The notes beneath the pieces were generated by a model that was given only the letters and a program-made list of their open reading frames with translations, did no database searches and was not told the DNA's origin. Below are positions 19,868 to 31,360 of a DNA stretch of 64,000 nt, piece after piece. Source of the stretch: Plectosphaerella cucumerina (Eukaryota; Ascomycota; Sordariomycetes; Glomerellales; Plectosphaerellaceae); the NCBI GenBank assembly GCA_020746995.1, contig JAGPXD010000005.1:806001-870000 (forward strand). The letters run 5' to 3'. The first letter of the stretch is position 1. Every line of letters starts with the position of its first letter. The translations under genes were made by a program, and so were the position numbers.

Positions 19868-22800
19868 ATGCCGACAGCTGAGCAACTTCTCGAGGCAGCA
19901 AGCAATGTCGAAACGCTCAGGACTCTCATTGGGCGCGTCCAAACGAACATGAACGTCAAAAATGCAGACGAAATGACGGCGCTTCACTTGGCAATTGAGG
20001 CACAAGACGCCCATTGGATCGAGGCTCTCCTGGAGCACGGCGCTGACGTCGAAGCTGCCGACCCTCACGATCGACGGCCGCTATTCATCGCCGTCCGGCA
20101 GAGACAGTTCGAAGCAGTGCGCATCATTCTCGACCAAGGGGCCCTCACCGACACTATGAGCCAAGGCCACACGCCCATTCACGAAGCTGCCATACAGGGA
20201 GACGTTGACATCATGGAGCTGCTCTTGAGCCACGGCGCGGACGTCAATGCGCTGTCTTGGGACGACAAACAACCTCTTTTCTACGCTGTTCACTTTGGAA
20301 ACGTCGAGGTTGTCAAGGTCCTGCTCTCCCATGAAGCCGACCCTAACTTCTTCTCATCCTACGCCGCAGAGAAAGACGAACCTCCGACTTGCCTGCATCT
20401 TGCGGCCGCAAAAGACAATGTTGAGATCATGGCTGCCCTTCTGGATGGGGGGGCAAAGCCTGATCTCCGAGACTCGGCTGGAGCCACGCCCATCTTTCGC
20501 TCCGTGAAAGCCCGCAGCCTTGATGGCGTCAAACTCTTGAGGCGCTATGGTGCGAGCCTCGACGTTGTCAGTTCCAACAACAAGACAGTGGCCGACATTG
20601 CCGAGGGGAATGCGGAGATGACTGAGCTCCTCAAGGCTGATCCCGTTGTCCGAGGTCCACGAATCCGGGGCCGTGTGCCACCGGATGGCGACCAGAGCGT
20701 CTTCAAAGCCCTCAAACCTCCCAAACCACCGGCCAAACATGACCGCAACAAGCTGGTAGCGTGCCATGGCTTTGAAGCAACCGTGACCTGCTTCTTTGTC
20801 AACGGAGAGTTTGAGGATTCCGTTCCAAACTCGGCGTCGGTCTACAAGTTGCTGTACAGTGACGGCCCGGAAGCTTTGAAAACCAATTTGGAGGGCCGTA
20901 GGCCCACTTTCACGTGGTATCATCTTCCAGCAAACAATGTGAGTCGACGTCCAAGTACTTTCTTGAACAGATACTGACCGTCTTAGACGACATGGGCAGA
21001 GGTACTCGATGTCCCAGAAGCTGCAGTGGCCTTTTACTTGTGATGAATACTAACATGGCGCCAATCTTGTAGGAGCTGGTGCGCCTTCTAATGACCGAGA
21101 AGGGCGACGTTTCGGAGGCCACTTACGAACAGATGGTGGATGACATGAAACTCTCTGCAAGGGAAGAGGTGTCTGGAAAAACACCCAAATCCAGGCAGGC
21201 AGGGGTCTTGCCGACAGGCATCACAACGTTCGAATGTCGGAAACCTCTCTGCCACACTGTCACGGTTAGAAAAAACATCTTGCAAATACCATGCTGCCAA
21301 GCTGACATCTGAACTTACCTACAGAATCACAGCTCTCCGGACCAGAACGAAGAGAGCCCGAACTTCCTCGCCTTTGTATGGGTAATCTGAAAGCCTCCTT
21401 TTGGACCCAGGCTAATGTCGCAGGTCCCATTCCTCCACTATGAAACTTCCGAGGGCCAAGAGGCGTTTGCAAGATCTCTCGAAAGTGCGCACAAGCGACC
21501 ACCAGCAAGACCCAGAGGCCACAAGCCCAGCCCACCACCTGGCCCTCCACCCAGTGTTTCTGACAAAGGTCATGCTACAACAACGCTGGGATCCCGCCTC
21601 AAGGATACCATCAAGTTTGTTGGCGGGCGAGGAACACGGGGTAGCGTCCACGCATCCGAAGCCGAAGCTGACATTGAACGGCAAGATGGCCGTAGTTCCG
21701 CTGCTAATCGACCAAATAACGTGCGCGCTGATCTCGAGGCTTCGAACACGCCAGCTCCCGAGGAGACTCTGGTACAGCGCGAGGAAGACCTCAATCGTCC
21801 CAGTACCCACCGCGATGCAGTGTCTGCACATAACCGAAGAAGCGGGGAGCGGCACACGAGTCGCAGACACAGGCACCAGACGCACGATGTAAAGCCCCCA
21901 ACAACACGCAACTTACATGACTATTTGATCAAGGGCTACTTCCGTGAGGATGGGCATGAACTTCAACCCCGGCGAACTCTGGATCAGTACGCCTACGCGG
22001 GCATCGTCACCACCGAGAGAGATAACGACCAGGTGGTGCGCCGCTACATTGAGAATGAGGAAACCAAGTCTTTAGGAGACCCGAAGATCTTCATGACCGA
22101 TCAGTTGTGGATGTGGATTCTGGGGGATGGTAACCTGTCCCATCTCATTGCTTCAAGTAAGTAAGAATGCTGACGTGGGGGTATGCAGACACCATCATCA
22201 CTTGTTGCCCTCTTCGATGGGATTCCTGGGTCAAAGAACCCAATGTCCGAGCACCGCAAACCGCGAAGGCGAAGCCAGCACAATCGGGAGTAGTTGGACG
22301 ACTGATGAACTATGCTGGAGGCAACCAAGAGTCTGTTAAGGCATCCAAGAGGGTAAATCCTTGGGCGGACACAGCAGAAGTGAATCGTTGGCCCAAGATC
22401 GACAAATCCGACTCGCTCAACGTAACTCAGCTCATCGCGAACCATCTTCTGAAGGACAACAGAGATCCAATCGTGTCCATACACAAGCTTGCGGGGCTCA
22501 TCACCAGCACCTGCATCGAGGTTTTTGACCCGCTTCATGCTCGTAAGGACTTTAGATTCTTCGACTTTTTCGAGCATTCCATCAGCATAGCGGTAAGTTT
22601 GTTCCCTAGTCTACCGGCGACGTGGGACGACGACAGATACACAGGCACTCATGTTGGATTTGTAGAGCGACCAGGTTGCTCGCCATCTTCGCAACTTCAA
22701 ATACGCGGTTAACATCCGCATCCAGGATGGCAAGGGAGAGGATGAGGGGACTCAGGGAATTTCGGACGAAAAGTTGAGCATTCAAAAGGAGATTGAGCTG

Positions 22801-23759
22801 ATGATTGAGTTTGACGACATTCTGGACGAGCTGCACACTTTGAAGCTAGTGCTCACGGACCAAAAGAATGTGGTTCAAGACATGAACAAGGCGTTGAGCA
22901 GATTGGCCAAGGACCGAACGACGAGGTCATACGTCAACACGCGGACTCTTGACTATCATCTCGCGCGCATCGACCAGATGGAGGACACCGCCAAAAAGGC
23001 CGACAAGTCGGTGAGTTTTGCCACTTCACGTTTCATGGAACATGACATGGAACATTCTGCTGACATTGACCACCCCAAGCTTCATCGCCTCGTGGACCTG
23101 AAGCAGAAACAAGCCAGCCTGGCGGAGGCCAACTTTGCTCGGGAGGCAGCAAGGGAAACTGCCCGTCAAGGAAAGACGGTTGTGGTGTTCACCGTGGTTA
23201 CTATTATCTTCGTAAGTCATGGTCTCTTCAAAAAAGCTTTGAGCCAGAAACGTGCTAACAAGTCATAAGCTCCCCGTGTCATTCATTGCCGCAATCTTTG
23301 CCATTGATACCAACGGATTCCCCCGCGAAGAAAATGACAAGATTCCGTTCGACTATCTTATGGGCTACATTCGTGAGTCGATCCTTCAGCGACTAGCGGG
23401 ATTCATTCTGACCTTGCTCCCCAGTATCCATAGGCTTTGCCATCTCCATTCCACTCGTTATCGCTGCCTTCAACGTGGAGAGAATCGCCAAGGGATTCAA
23501 CAAGTCTCGCAGCTTGTTGGCGGTCAAGTGGAACCCGTTCGTCATTGCTGTAGTTGGAGTTGGTCTGATTGCGGCCGTACTTGCGCCGACAATGGTGTCG
23601 AGTCTCGCGTCCAGTGTCAAGGTGGCTGTTGCGGTTGTCCTCGTCCTTCTACTGGCTATTGGGGGCATCTCACACCTGATATACAATCTCGTGAGCCAGG
23701 CGAGGCAAGACATGTCGGTGACATCTTCGTCAATGGCAGGCGGAAGCACCGTATATTGA
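19868..23759 (+). CDS. Ankyrin-repeat protein with C-terminal CorA-like membrane domain (about 1,119 aa)
   Basis: Ten exons: 19868-20938, 20987-21001, 21073-21264, 21325-21381, 21424-22129, 22189-22592, 22666-23010, 23080-23211, 23270-23372 and 23425-23759. The frame stays intact throughout. The 15-nt second exon encodes TTWAE. Roughly residues 30-230 hold ankyrin repeats (ALHLAIEAQDAHWIEALLEHGADV, TPIHEAAIQGDVDIMELLLSHGADV, CLHLAAAKDNVEIMAALLDGGA; shown in part). The middle has motifs of fungal CorA-like proteins: FLHYET, RTLDQY, DQLWMWILGDDTIIT and FPxRW-like CCPLRW. A long coiled helix precedes the C-terminal membrane helices (TVVVFTVVTIIFLPVSFIAA and three more). The usual GMN selectivity motif is absent; FAIDTNGFP stands in its place. 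An in-frame ATG at 19802 is an alternative start. Role unknown; such proteins are abundant in Sordariomycetes and often neighbour HET genes. Confidence 0.85.
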
Positions 23760-23830
23760 ATATGGAGAATGCGGGCCGTAGATCTCAATACAAATATGTT
23801 GCCCAACGGCATCTGATGCCTCAATTGGTT

Positions 23831-24797
23831 TCAGTTGTCCACGAGCGCCCTGAGAACACGGATGGAGAGAATAACGACGAGAAGGCTGACAGAGGCGGTG
23901 AGCAGCAAAAAGGTGGACACCCAGCCAAGAGCCATGGCTGCGGGACCTATGCTGCCGACAACGTTCCCATAGGTAAAGACAGACGACATGGTAGACGCCG
24001 CAGCACTGGAGAGATGCTGCCAGAAGCTGCTGAGTAACGACAGCACTGACGCGACAATGAGAACGGCCAGGCTGACTATGGACACGGCTCGCGACGGGAA
24101 AGGCTTCACCTCCCTGTCAGATCCATCCGAGCCCTCCTCTTTGTGCCAGCCGGGAAAAGTAGAGAGCAAAAGGATGGCGAAGAATGCAAATGCGACGCTA
24201 ACGAATCTGTACATTCTTCTTGTCAGCGATTGCATGGTGTTGCGGAGACGGCGGAAAGAGAGCATACAGCAGTGCAACAAAAACAACCTCGCTACGAAAC
24301 CTGGCGGCGGCGTAGATGAGGCTCAGCGGATCACCAACCTCGTCGCCTGAGACAGTGCGATGGACGAAGGCCTCAAGGGTCTCTTGGCTACGAGAGCAGA
24401 TGGTGAGCCCTGCAACCAGGAGGCACATGCCCAGGTACCCGGCTCGGATCTCCAGAGATGTATGATTCGCGGCTAGGTCAGATAGCGTGGACGAAGCTTC
24501 CGCGATGCCTTCAGAGCCGTCGAGCTCAGAAACCTCGCTGGTATATGACAAAGCTATCAAGTAGATACCGCTGAGGCTCTCGCTAGTGCACCCGGCGATG
24601 AGGATAGCTGACAGATAGGTTAGAGAGGTATCCATGCAGTCTTGCCAGTACTTACACAATAGCACGACGACGAAGAGCAACAGAATCATCAGGACGTGGT
24701 GGTATCCCAGATACGGGATGAACCCAAACTGGCGTCAGCTCGCTGTACACATGTCTAGTCGAGTTGAGGATTCAGATGAGAGGCATACCTGTACCAT
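23831..24797 (-). CDS. Multi-pass membrane protein, unknown function (265 aa)
   Basis: Exons: 24797-24789, 24728-24656, 24607-24268 and 24206-23831. The joined frame is 266 codons with stop, introns 48-61 nt. The first exon encodes only MVQ, followed by FGFIPYLGYHHVLMI. About six hydrophobic segments are visible: VLMILLLFVVVLL, ILIAGC...GIYLIALSY, AGYLGMCLLVAGLTIC, VFVALL-FVSVAFAFFAILLL, VSIVSLAVLIVASVLSLLS and ALGWVSTFLLLTASVSLLVVIL. An acidic Ser-rich loop (EVSELDGSEGIAEASS) separates helices two and three. I recognise no family. Its 3' end is only 71 bp from that of the convergent ankyrin/CorA-like gene. Splicing of intron 3 is required, because read-through ends shortly after the donor. 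Confidence 0.7.
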
Positions 24798-25420
24798 CCG
24801 ACCTGGAACCTGGCCATGCTTGCAGCAGGGTCAGCTGGAGAATCTGTGGTGCTTGGTAGAGGTGTTTTTAGGTGTTCTTGACGGTCGACTCCACGAGACT
24901 CCGCCCATCACCTAAATGAAAATGATGAGGTCTCCAGAGCCTGACGCGATGAGGGGTATGTACTCTTCCGATGCACCCCTGTAGATTCTGGGCTGGACCA
25001 AGCTGTGGCGTGAGAGGTGGCAGGGGGTTTGGGGGCCAAAACCACAGCCTGCAGACTGGCCGAATCTGGACAATATCGATATTGCGCGTCTCATAAAGGG
25101 GGGCTCCCCAGCCTCCGACATATTCCGCTGCTGGCAAACGTATGTCGTCTTCGATGCCAGATTTCGATCCACCCACCCGACGGCCCAGTCCGGTTCGGCG
25201 ATGTGCTGGAGCTCGTAGCGACAACCAGGACAAGCCGTTTGCCCCTCCCCCGCCGCCGATCTTCTCCCTGTCGACTACAATCACAACTTGCATGCGACAT
25301 GCTCCAACCCTCCAAGTCGATTTTCTCCGTGCGTGTGCTCGACCTGACCAGTGTGTCAGCTTCGACTCCTTCCAAGTCTCTCTGGAGGGGTACTTACCCT
25401 CATGTGCATCACCGTCGACC
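24798..25420. other. Intergenic
   Basis: This is the upstream region of the membrane protein and the 3' flank of the next minus-strand ORF. Pro/Arg-rich frames on both strands (for example 25142-25831 +) overlap a better-supported minus-strand frame and are not called. Confidence 0.45.
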
Positions 25421-26173
25421 CTAGTCAAGGAATCGGAGCCGGTTCAGTCCTGGAGGCTGAGCGAAGCCATCAAACCATACAGAGTTGCCTATAGCAATGG
25501 CATTACAGAAGCTGGGCAGACGATACACGTGAAAATACTGCCAAATCTTGTGACTGTCGCAGTCCTCTTCATCTTCTTCTGGCCCATATCTCCAACCGAA
25601 GCTTTTATAGATGTCGTATCCTGTCCATACCATCTTGACTGCGACGTCATCGTGGTAACTGGGCGACAACTCGGCTTCGCAAGCAGCTTCGGACATCTTC
25701 GCTGTGCGGATCTCCATGAATCGTTGCAAAATGTCATCGTCGACGCAGATGACGATTGTCAAGCTGAATGTGTGTGTATGCCAATGTCCCAACTGTGTTG
25801 TGTAAGATCCTGGAGGGGTCTGTGGGCTTAGCGAAAGCAGCCAATTCGAATGAATGTTCCTGACATCGTCAATCAAACAGCCATCCAGTTTGGGCCCTTC
25901 TCGAAGGCAGAGGTGGAAGGTGTTCTTCTCATCTTCCGCCTCTGCACGCAATCGTTCCACCTTCTCTTGAGGAGGGGGGGACCCGAGATCCGGGTCCTCC
26001 CACAGTTCTTCGGAAACCCGCCAGTCGATGCTGGCTCGTACACCTTTGTGGATGTATTGGAGATAATCGTCCCACAGCGCCTGATCATTGTGGGTGAGTC
26101 GATAGACAATCAGACCCTATGCACCACTGGCAAAGTACCCGCCATCATGAGCTTCTGGATGTGTGCAATCCAT
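25421..26173 (-). pseudogene. Conserved-looking orphan ORF interrupted by an in-frame TAG
   Basis: Read on the minus strand, a frame from ATG 26173 runs 18 codons, meets TAG at 26119-26117, and then stays open for a further 232 codons to a stop at 25421. Just after the TAG comes GLIVYRLTHNDQALWDDYL, which resembles the start of a common family of uncharacterised Pezizomycotina proteins (pattern WGFVIYRT.Y). Further on are ELSPSYHDDVAVKMVWTG and GNSVWFDGFAQPP, also protein-like. A Trp codon TGG changed to TAG would explain the break. Alternatively the TAG is part of a CATAG 3' splice site and a 5' exon lies further upstream, for example near 26330. I could not decide between these. Function unknown. 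Confidence 0.5.
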
Positions 26174-26706
26174 TTTTGGAAAGGGTCTTGAAGTATTGTC
26201 GAGAGGGTTCTGTTGTCGGGTGCTGTAGGTGGCTCATATTACCTGGGGGGCTGGTATGGATTACCTATAAAGAGGGAAAGGAAGGAAAAAACAGGGAGAA
26301 ACAGAGTGAAACCTGCGGCGTTCGTCTGAACCCATGGCTGCAAAACTTTCAAACCATCAACGCCCCCACTGGCAACATTGCTTCAAGCTTGGACTCCGTG
26401 GTGGCGACGCCACCTTCTCAAGCGCAACTTATCTCGTAAGTAGATACCCGCTGTAGACGCTGCTGAACGAACCGTCATGTTCAATTAACCATGGCGATGC
26501 CCCTGTGCGTAGACATGGGCCACAGGAATAAGCCGCCCTCGGCCCCCACGGACGTAGCGTCGATGGGCTGCAGCAAACCCTGGACTGATTGCAAAGAAAA
26601 CTCCGTCACGTGCATGAGACATTTTGTGAGCTCCCGAAGATGTAAAAAGGCCTGCTGCCTGGTGTGCCATTCAAGTTCCTTGGCAAAGTTTTACACAATA
26701 GCGGCC
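26174..26706. other. Intergenic between orphan ORF and HET gene
   Basis: The shared upstream region of two divergent genes. An in-frame ATG at 26491 could extend the HET protein by 72 residues, but that extension is Cys/Lys-rich and lacks similarity to HET proteins, so it is treated as leader. Confidence 0.45.
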
Positions 26707-28458
26707 ATGTCTTCTCTGTACTCCCGACTGGACCCTCTGAGCTCGCGCATCCGACTCCTTGTTCTTCAGCCTGGGGCCGCTCAAGACATCATTCGTTGCG
26801 AGCTGAGAGTGGTCACCCTCGACGATGTCCCGGACTACGAAGCGCTCTCTTACTGCTGGGGCGAGACCACCAAGAACAATACCGTCCACCTCGTCGGACA
26901 ACCCGCGGCGGTCATGGACAATCTGCACGATGCCCTACACCAGTTGCGCTTACCAGATCGAGAGAGATCTCTGTGGGTTGATGCATTATGTATCAACCAG
27001 GCCGATGACGAAGAGAAAATGCACCAGGTCGGCATGATGGGCCGCATCTTTCGGCAATGCCTGCGGTGCATCGTATGGCTCGGCATCATCCCAGCCGGCG
27101 CCGAGTACACCCTCAAAGACGTCCGGGCTGTCTTTGACATGATCACCCTCATCGCCGATGCTGCGCCTGGCCACCTCAACCTACCAGCTACCCTGAGCAC
27201 CTCCGCCGATCGCTTCGGCGCGGTCCGCGCCCTCCATGGCATGATGCTCCGGAGCAACAAATGGTGGCTAAGGATCTGGACCGTCCAAGAAGCAGTCTTG
27301 CCCAAAGACAAGCTCGTTGTCTGGCAGACGCTGTCCATATCTTGGGAGACCTGCGTCCGCGCCGCCAGGGGTATGATGAGGCCGACGCAGGAGCAGGACA
27401 CGATCCTCGACCTCTTGGCGCGAGAACTCTACACCATGGACACAAACGAATTCATCACGCCCTTCCTTAGCCTCATGCTGACGGGAGCAGAGGACGCCAC
27501 GGCGCCGCTCTTCATCGCGCATCGATGGCGCTACCGCGAGGCCACGGACCCCAGGGACAAGGTCTATGGCCTGATGGGACTCGTTGACCCTACCGTCATT
27601 CCCGGTATCGCATGTGACTACACCCTCACCCCGGCTGCCGTTTTCACAAAGTTCACCGTCGACATACTGCGGCGCGAGCAGAGCCTGGTGCCCTTGCTTG
27701 GTTGGAGAGGCGAGGAGCAGGCAACGCCCAGTCTTCCCTCGTGGGTCCTCGACATGGTACGCCCTGAGAAGTTGGTCAACTGGGGCTGCAAGTTCTGGGA
27801 GCACTACGACCGGTATCGCTACTTTACTGCCGATGGTGGCTTGCAACTCGTATTCGAGACTTTGCGTGACGGTACAGTCTTGTCGCTCTGGGGGATCATG
27901 GTCGACACCGTTGCCGTCGTAGACGAGGGTATCGCCGTCGATGAGAGGGTCGTGGTGCCTCACGAGGACATTATCCAAGCAACAAGACGGCGACAGCGAC
28001 TTGTGCAAGACTTCTTCTCACGCAGATCATCAGGCGGTGATGACATCAGCATCTCTTGGAAAAGTGCATTCTTCCGGACCATGCTTGGAGATGCCATCAC
28101 GTATGATGAGCGTGTCCGACGGAGAGTCGAGGCTTCCGACGAGGCTCTCTTTGATGCCTATCTCGATAACTGCCAGTCAAACGACGTCGTCGAGTCTCTC
28201 ACGTCGATGACGCTGAATCAAGCCTTCTTCATTACGGAAGAGGGCCATCTCGGCGTTGGGCCGCCGCACACTCGGAAAGGCGACCAGGTCTGGGTTCTTT
28301 GGGGGAGCAGAGTACCATTTATTCTTCGGCCGAGACCGGTTGACGAAGGGGCACGACGGGGTCACGCATTCATCGGCGATGCATACGTCCACAATGTCAT
28401 GGATGGGCAATTTTATGCTGCCAATGGAGATCAGGTAGAGTCGATCTGGATAGAGTAG
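26707..28458 (+). CDS. HET-domain (heterokaryon incompatibility-type) protein (583 aa)
   Basis: A single exon. The start at 26707 (MSSLYSRLDP) fits the family better than the upstream in-frame ATG at 26491. The HET domain occupies about residues 20-170 with its three hallmark blocks: YEALSYCWGETT, RERSLWVDALCINQADDEEK with QVGMMGRIFRQ, and WWLRIWTVQEAVL. The segment RYREATDPRDKVYGLMGL, typical of this family, follows, and the C-terminal region ends with a variable half containing QVWVLWGSRVPFILRP. HET domains occur in allorecognition loci of filamentous fungi, where interaction of incompatible alleles triggers regulated cell death; many paralogues have no proven role. No NACHT, WD40 or other partner domain is fused. 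An ankyrin/CorA-like gene lies 3 kb upstream. Confidence 0.93.
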   Translation: MSSLYSRLDPLSSRIRLLVLQPGAAQDIIRCELRVVTLDDVPDYEALSYCWGETTKNNTVHLVGQPAAVMDNLHDALHQLRLPDRERSLWVDALCINQADDEEKMHQVGMMGRIFRQCLRCIVWLGIIPAGAEYTLKDVRAVFDMITLIADAAPGHLNLPATLSTSADRFGAVRALHGMMLRSNKWWLRIWTVQEAVLPKDKLVVWQTLSISWETCVRAARGMMRPTQEQDTILDLLARELYTMDTNEFITPFLSLMLTGAEDATAPLFIAHRWRYREATDPRDKVYGLMGLVDPTVIPGIACDYTLTPAAVFTKFTVDILRREQSLVPLLGWRGEEQATPSLPSWVLDMVRPEKLVNWGCKFWEHYDRYRYFTADGGLQLVFETLRDGTVLSLWGIMVDTVAVVDEGIAVDERVVVPHEDIIQATRRRQRLVQDFFSRRSSGGDDISISWKSAFFRTMLGDAITYDERVRRRVEASDEALFDAYLDNCQSNDVVESLTSMTLNQAFFITEEGHLGVGPPHTRKGDQVWVLWGSRVPFILRPRPVDEGARRGHAFIGDAYVHNVMDGQFYAANGDQVESIWIE

Positions 28459-28580
28459 ATGGCATCCACGCTACTTCACAGGTATCTACCTGAGTTTCTG
28501 GATGTCTTGTACGATAGTGAGCTGAGTAGGTCGGGTATCTAAGGCCTTCTCAGACACCACGACTGACGTCTTCCTTTCGG

Positions 28581-31093
28581 TCAGCCACCGCACGCCGTCT
28601 GAATGGCCTCGCCACTTATTTGTGACGGCTGCCCAGGCGCCCCAACGTGAACATCTAGCCCGACCAAGCGCTTAAAGTCCCTCAGCCACTGTGGGTTGTC
28701 TGCGGGTGTCTGGTTCCAGGGATCGTCACTGCAAGCGTCAGAGAGGTCCAACGATGGTTCACCAGAGCACTCACTCGTCATACATGAACCACCTCGCCTG
28801 GTTCTGAAGCTCGTCGTCCGAGGGCACGTGCCTGTTGGGGTTCCTGGGCGATACGGCGCTGGCCACGTAGCGGGAGAGGTTTCGGATCAGCTGCCGGTAG
28901 AGATTGCCGTCGTCGAGGAAGACCGTGCTTTTTTTCGTGACGGTGTCTGGGACGATGCACGCGTTGTCTAAACCCGCGAGACTGTCGGACGAGATATCCG
29001 TGTTGTGCATCAAGCCAAGCTTGTCGGGTTGGAAGTCCAGAATACTCGGCTCCTGCTCTTCACGCGGTGGACTTGTCGTAGGACCGATGCCGGCGCGTTC
29101 CCGGAAGGGGGCGAGCCAGTCGGTAGATTGTCCGATGAGGGAGACGACAAGATCGGCAAAGACACCGGTGGTGTGGTAAAACTTGGAGGTTGCCGACCTG
29201 ACACAGTGGACAGCTTTGTCCTGCAGCCATTCGTCTACGATGTGCGGGTTGATGGACTTCGCGCCAGCAACTGCCTCCATCAGTGCGGCCTCCATGACGC
29301 AGTCTTGGAAGATGCTGGATTTTCCGTGAATCTGGAGATCTGTAAAGCGAGACCGCGCGGCGCTCTTGATGGGCAGATCCTGGGCCGCCTTTGTGATGCT
29401 CTCCGACGACAGAAGGAGGTCCCGAAGCCAGGATGCCGGCGGCTCCGGCATGTCGGAAGACAGGAGATCTGCTGCGAGAATGATTCGGCACGCCTCGTAG
29501 TGCAGCGCTGCGCTTGATGGGAGCCGGCCGTGGCTGTCGACGTAGTTGGAGCTGAGGTATTCGACCTCGAGCCGGATGAGCTCCCATGCTGACGATGGGC
29601 CGAAGGGGGCCTGGACACGAGCCTCAAAAGGACAAGGAGAGTGTCTCTCGTAATCTATCAGGTCTGACAAATGTTAGTACCGCTGGCAGCAAGGCAAGGA
29701 GGTGGGACCTACACGGAGGCATCGAGTTTTCCACCATGTCCAAGACATCCGGCTCGAACCCCCAGTCACCGTGCCAGGCGGCCATGGTCTTGCCCTGCTT
29801 GAAATGCTCGGCGAGATGCTCGACCCGCTCGGCCCAGGTGTCGAGGCAGACGTTGCAGAACCCGCACCGGGAGCGGATGGCGGTGGCCTCGGACTTCCAA
29901 CTGCTCATGAGAGCCGGTTGGTAATCAGCATTGTGTACTAGTTTCAGATGCTGGGCCAGGTGATCCTTGCGAAAGAACGTTCGTTCGGCCACGGGGCGGT
30001 CCCGGCATGACGTGTGGTGGGAATTGAGGTGCATTTCGTTCGGGTTGGGCAGGCCGCAGTAGGTGCAGACAACAACCCCGAGCTGGTCGTTCAGGGCGCT
30101 CAGAGCGGTAGGGCCCCATGGGGAGCACTCCCAAGTCTCCAGCGATAGATGGAACGTCTTCTCGTGCCGCTGCCAGTTGTGCCTGGTCTTGAAGGTCGAG
30201 GTGCAGAACGTGCATTGGAAGGGGTGGACGTCCGGGACGAGGGCGGTGCCTACTCTCTTCGGGGCCTTTGTCTCCTCCGGCAGGTTCAGTCTCGCCCCGG
30301 GACGCGGCGTCGCTCTTCTCCGGCGTCGCCTTACTATTGCGCCGAGAGAGTCTGCAGAGCGTCTTGAGCGGTGCGATCTGTGCGATATTGCCGAGGACGC
30401 CGAGGTGTTGGAGTCTGATGTGGCCGCGCTGCTGGCGAGCGAGGCGTTCCGTGATCCTCCCGGCTCTCGTTGGATGGTTGCTTGGCGGCCACGCTTCTGG
30501 TCGGACCCAATGGAGGCACGGGACACGGCGCGGGAGATGTCGAACATATCTGCCGGCTCGTGTTCCGGCGGTGAGTTTCTCCATCTAGTCATGGGATCCA
30601 TGGGCTCTGTTGAGGTCATGGAGGACTGGGACGCTTCAGGGGTAGCTAAGCCGGGCTTCTGTCGTCGGCGGGTGTTGGAGAACCATGTTAAGATTTGCTG
30701 CCGGCCGAGGCCAGTTTGAATCTGTAGGACGTCGATGTCCTCCGGTCTCGGATACGGATCGCTCGAGTGCTCCGCGAACCAGCTCCTGAGGATGGCGATG
30801 ATTGTAGAGGAGAACCGCGCTCCTCTGCCACTGGGACGGGACAATGACGGGGACGGGTCTGCCGAGTCTTGACCCAGGAAAACACCCAACTCATCTGGGT
30901 ACTGCCACAAGGGGGTAGAAGTGCCGTCCTGGCTCCCGGAGAAGGAAAAGTCGAGAAGATCGGACCAAGATGATGGCCACAGGTCATCGGGAGGACCCGA
31001 TGCCTGTCTGTCCTGGCCAAGCTCTTGGTACGACCCAGGGCTATTTCCGCGTACCAGTGGAGAGAATCCCACTCCCGTGTCGAAATTTTCCAT
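28581..31093 (-). CDS. Homeobox (TALE/KN) plus C2H2 zinc-finger transcription factor (805 aa)
   Basis: Exons: 31093-29713, 29663-28775 and 28728-28581, 806 codons with stop, introns 49 and 46 nt. The frame is open further upstream only from a non-ATG codon, so ATG 31093 (MENFDTG) is used. Residues about 91-148 form a homeodomain of the three-residue-extension type, ending in the recognition helix WFSNTRRRQ. A Ser/Arg-rich linker with a basic cluster (VRRRRRRATPRP) follows. From about residue 290 come C2H2-type fingers: CTFCTSTFKTRHNWQRHEKTFH (shown in part), then CTYCGLPN, a finger with FFRKDHLAQHLKLVH, and CGFCNVCLDTW...HLAEHF. After the fingers is FKQGKTMAAWHGDWGF, typical of fungal regulators of this class. 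Predicted nuclear DNA-binding protein; targets unknown. It is tandem with and 267 bp downstream of the MFS gene, and its 3' end is 122 bp from that of the convergent HET gene. Confidence 0.9.
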
Positions 31094-31360
31094 GGCGAAT
31101 CGCCAGGGTGTCGTCGAGGTGATTGATTTGATGGATGGGGTGCCAGTTGTCGGGCATGTCAAAGGGAGTCAAAGGGCAGTCTGGTCGAGAAGATGTCTAC
31201 ATGGTAAGGGCGCTGGGATCCACTTTTGACAACAGCTCGTCGATGCGCTAAGAAAGGGAGCCAAATGTTTGACTAGAATCCGGAGGTTGGGGGGTTTGAC
31301 GGCTTCCGTCGGCACCGATTTCTGATTCTACGTTTGTCTATGTTAGGTACTGGTCCAGTA

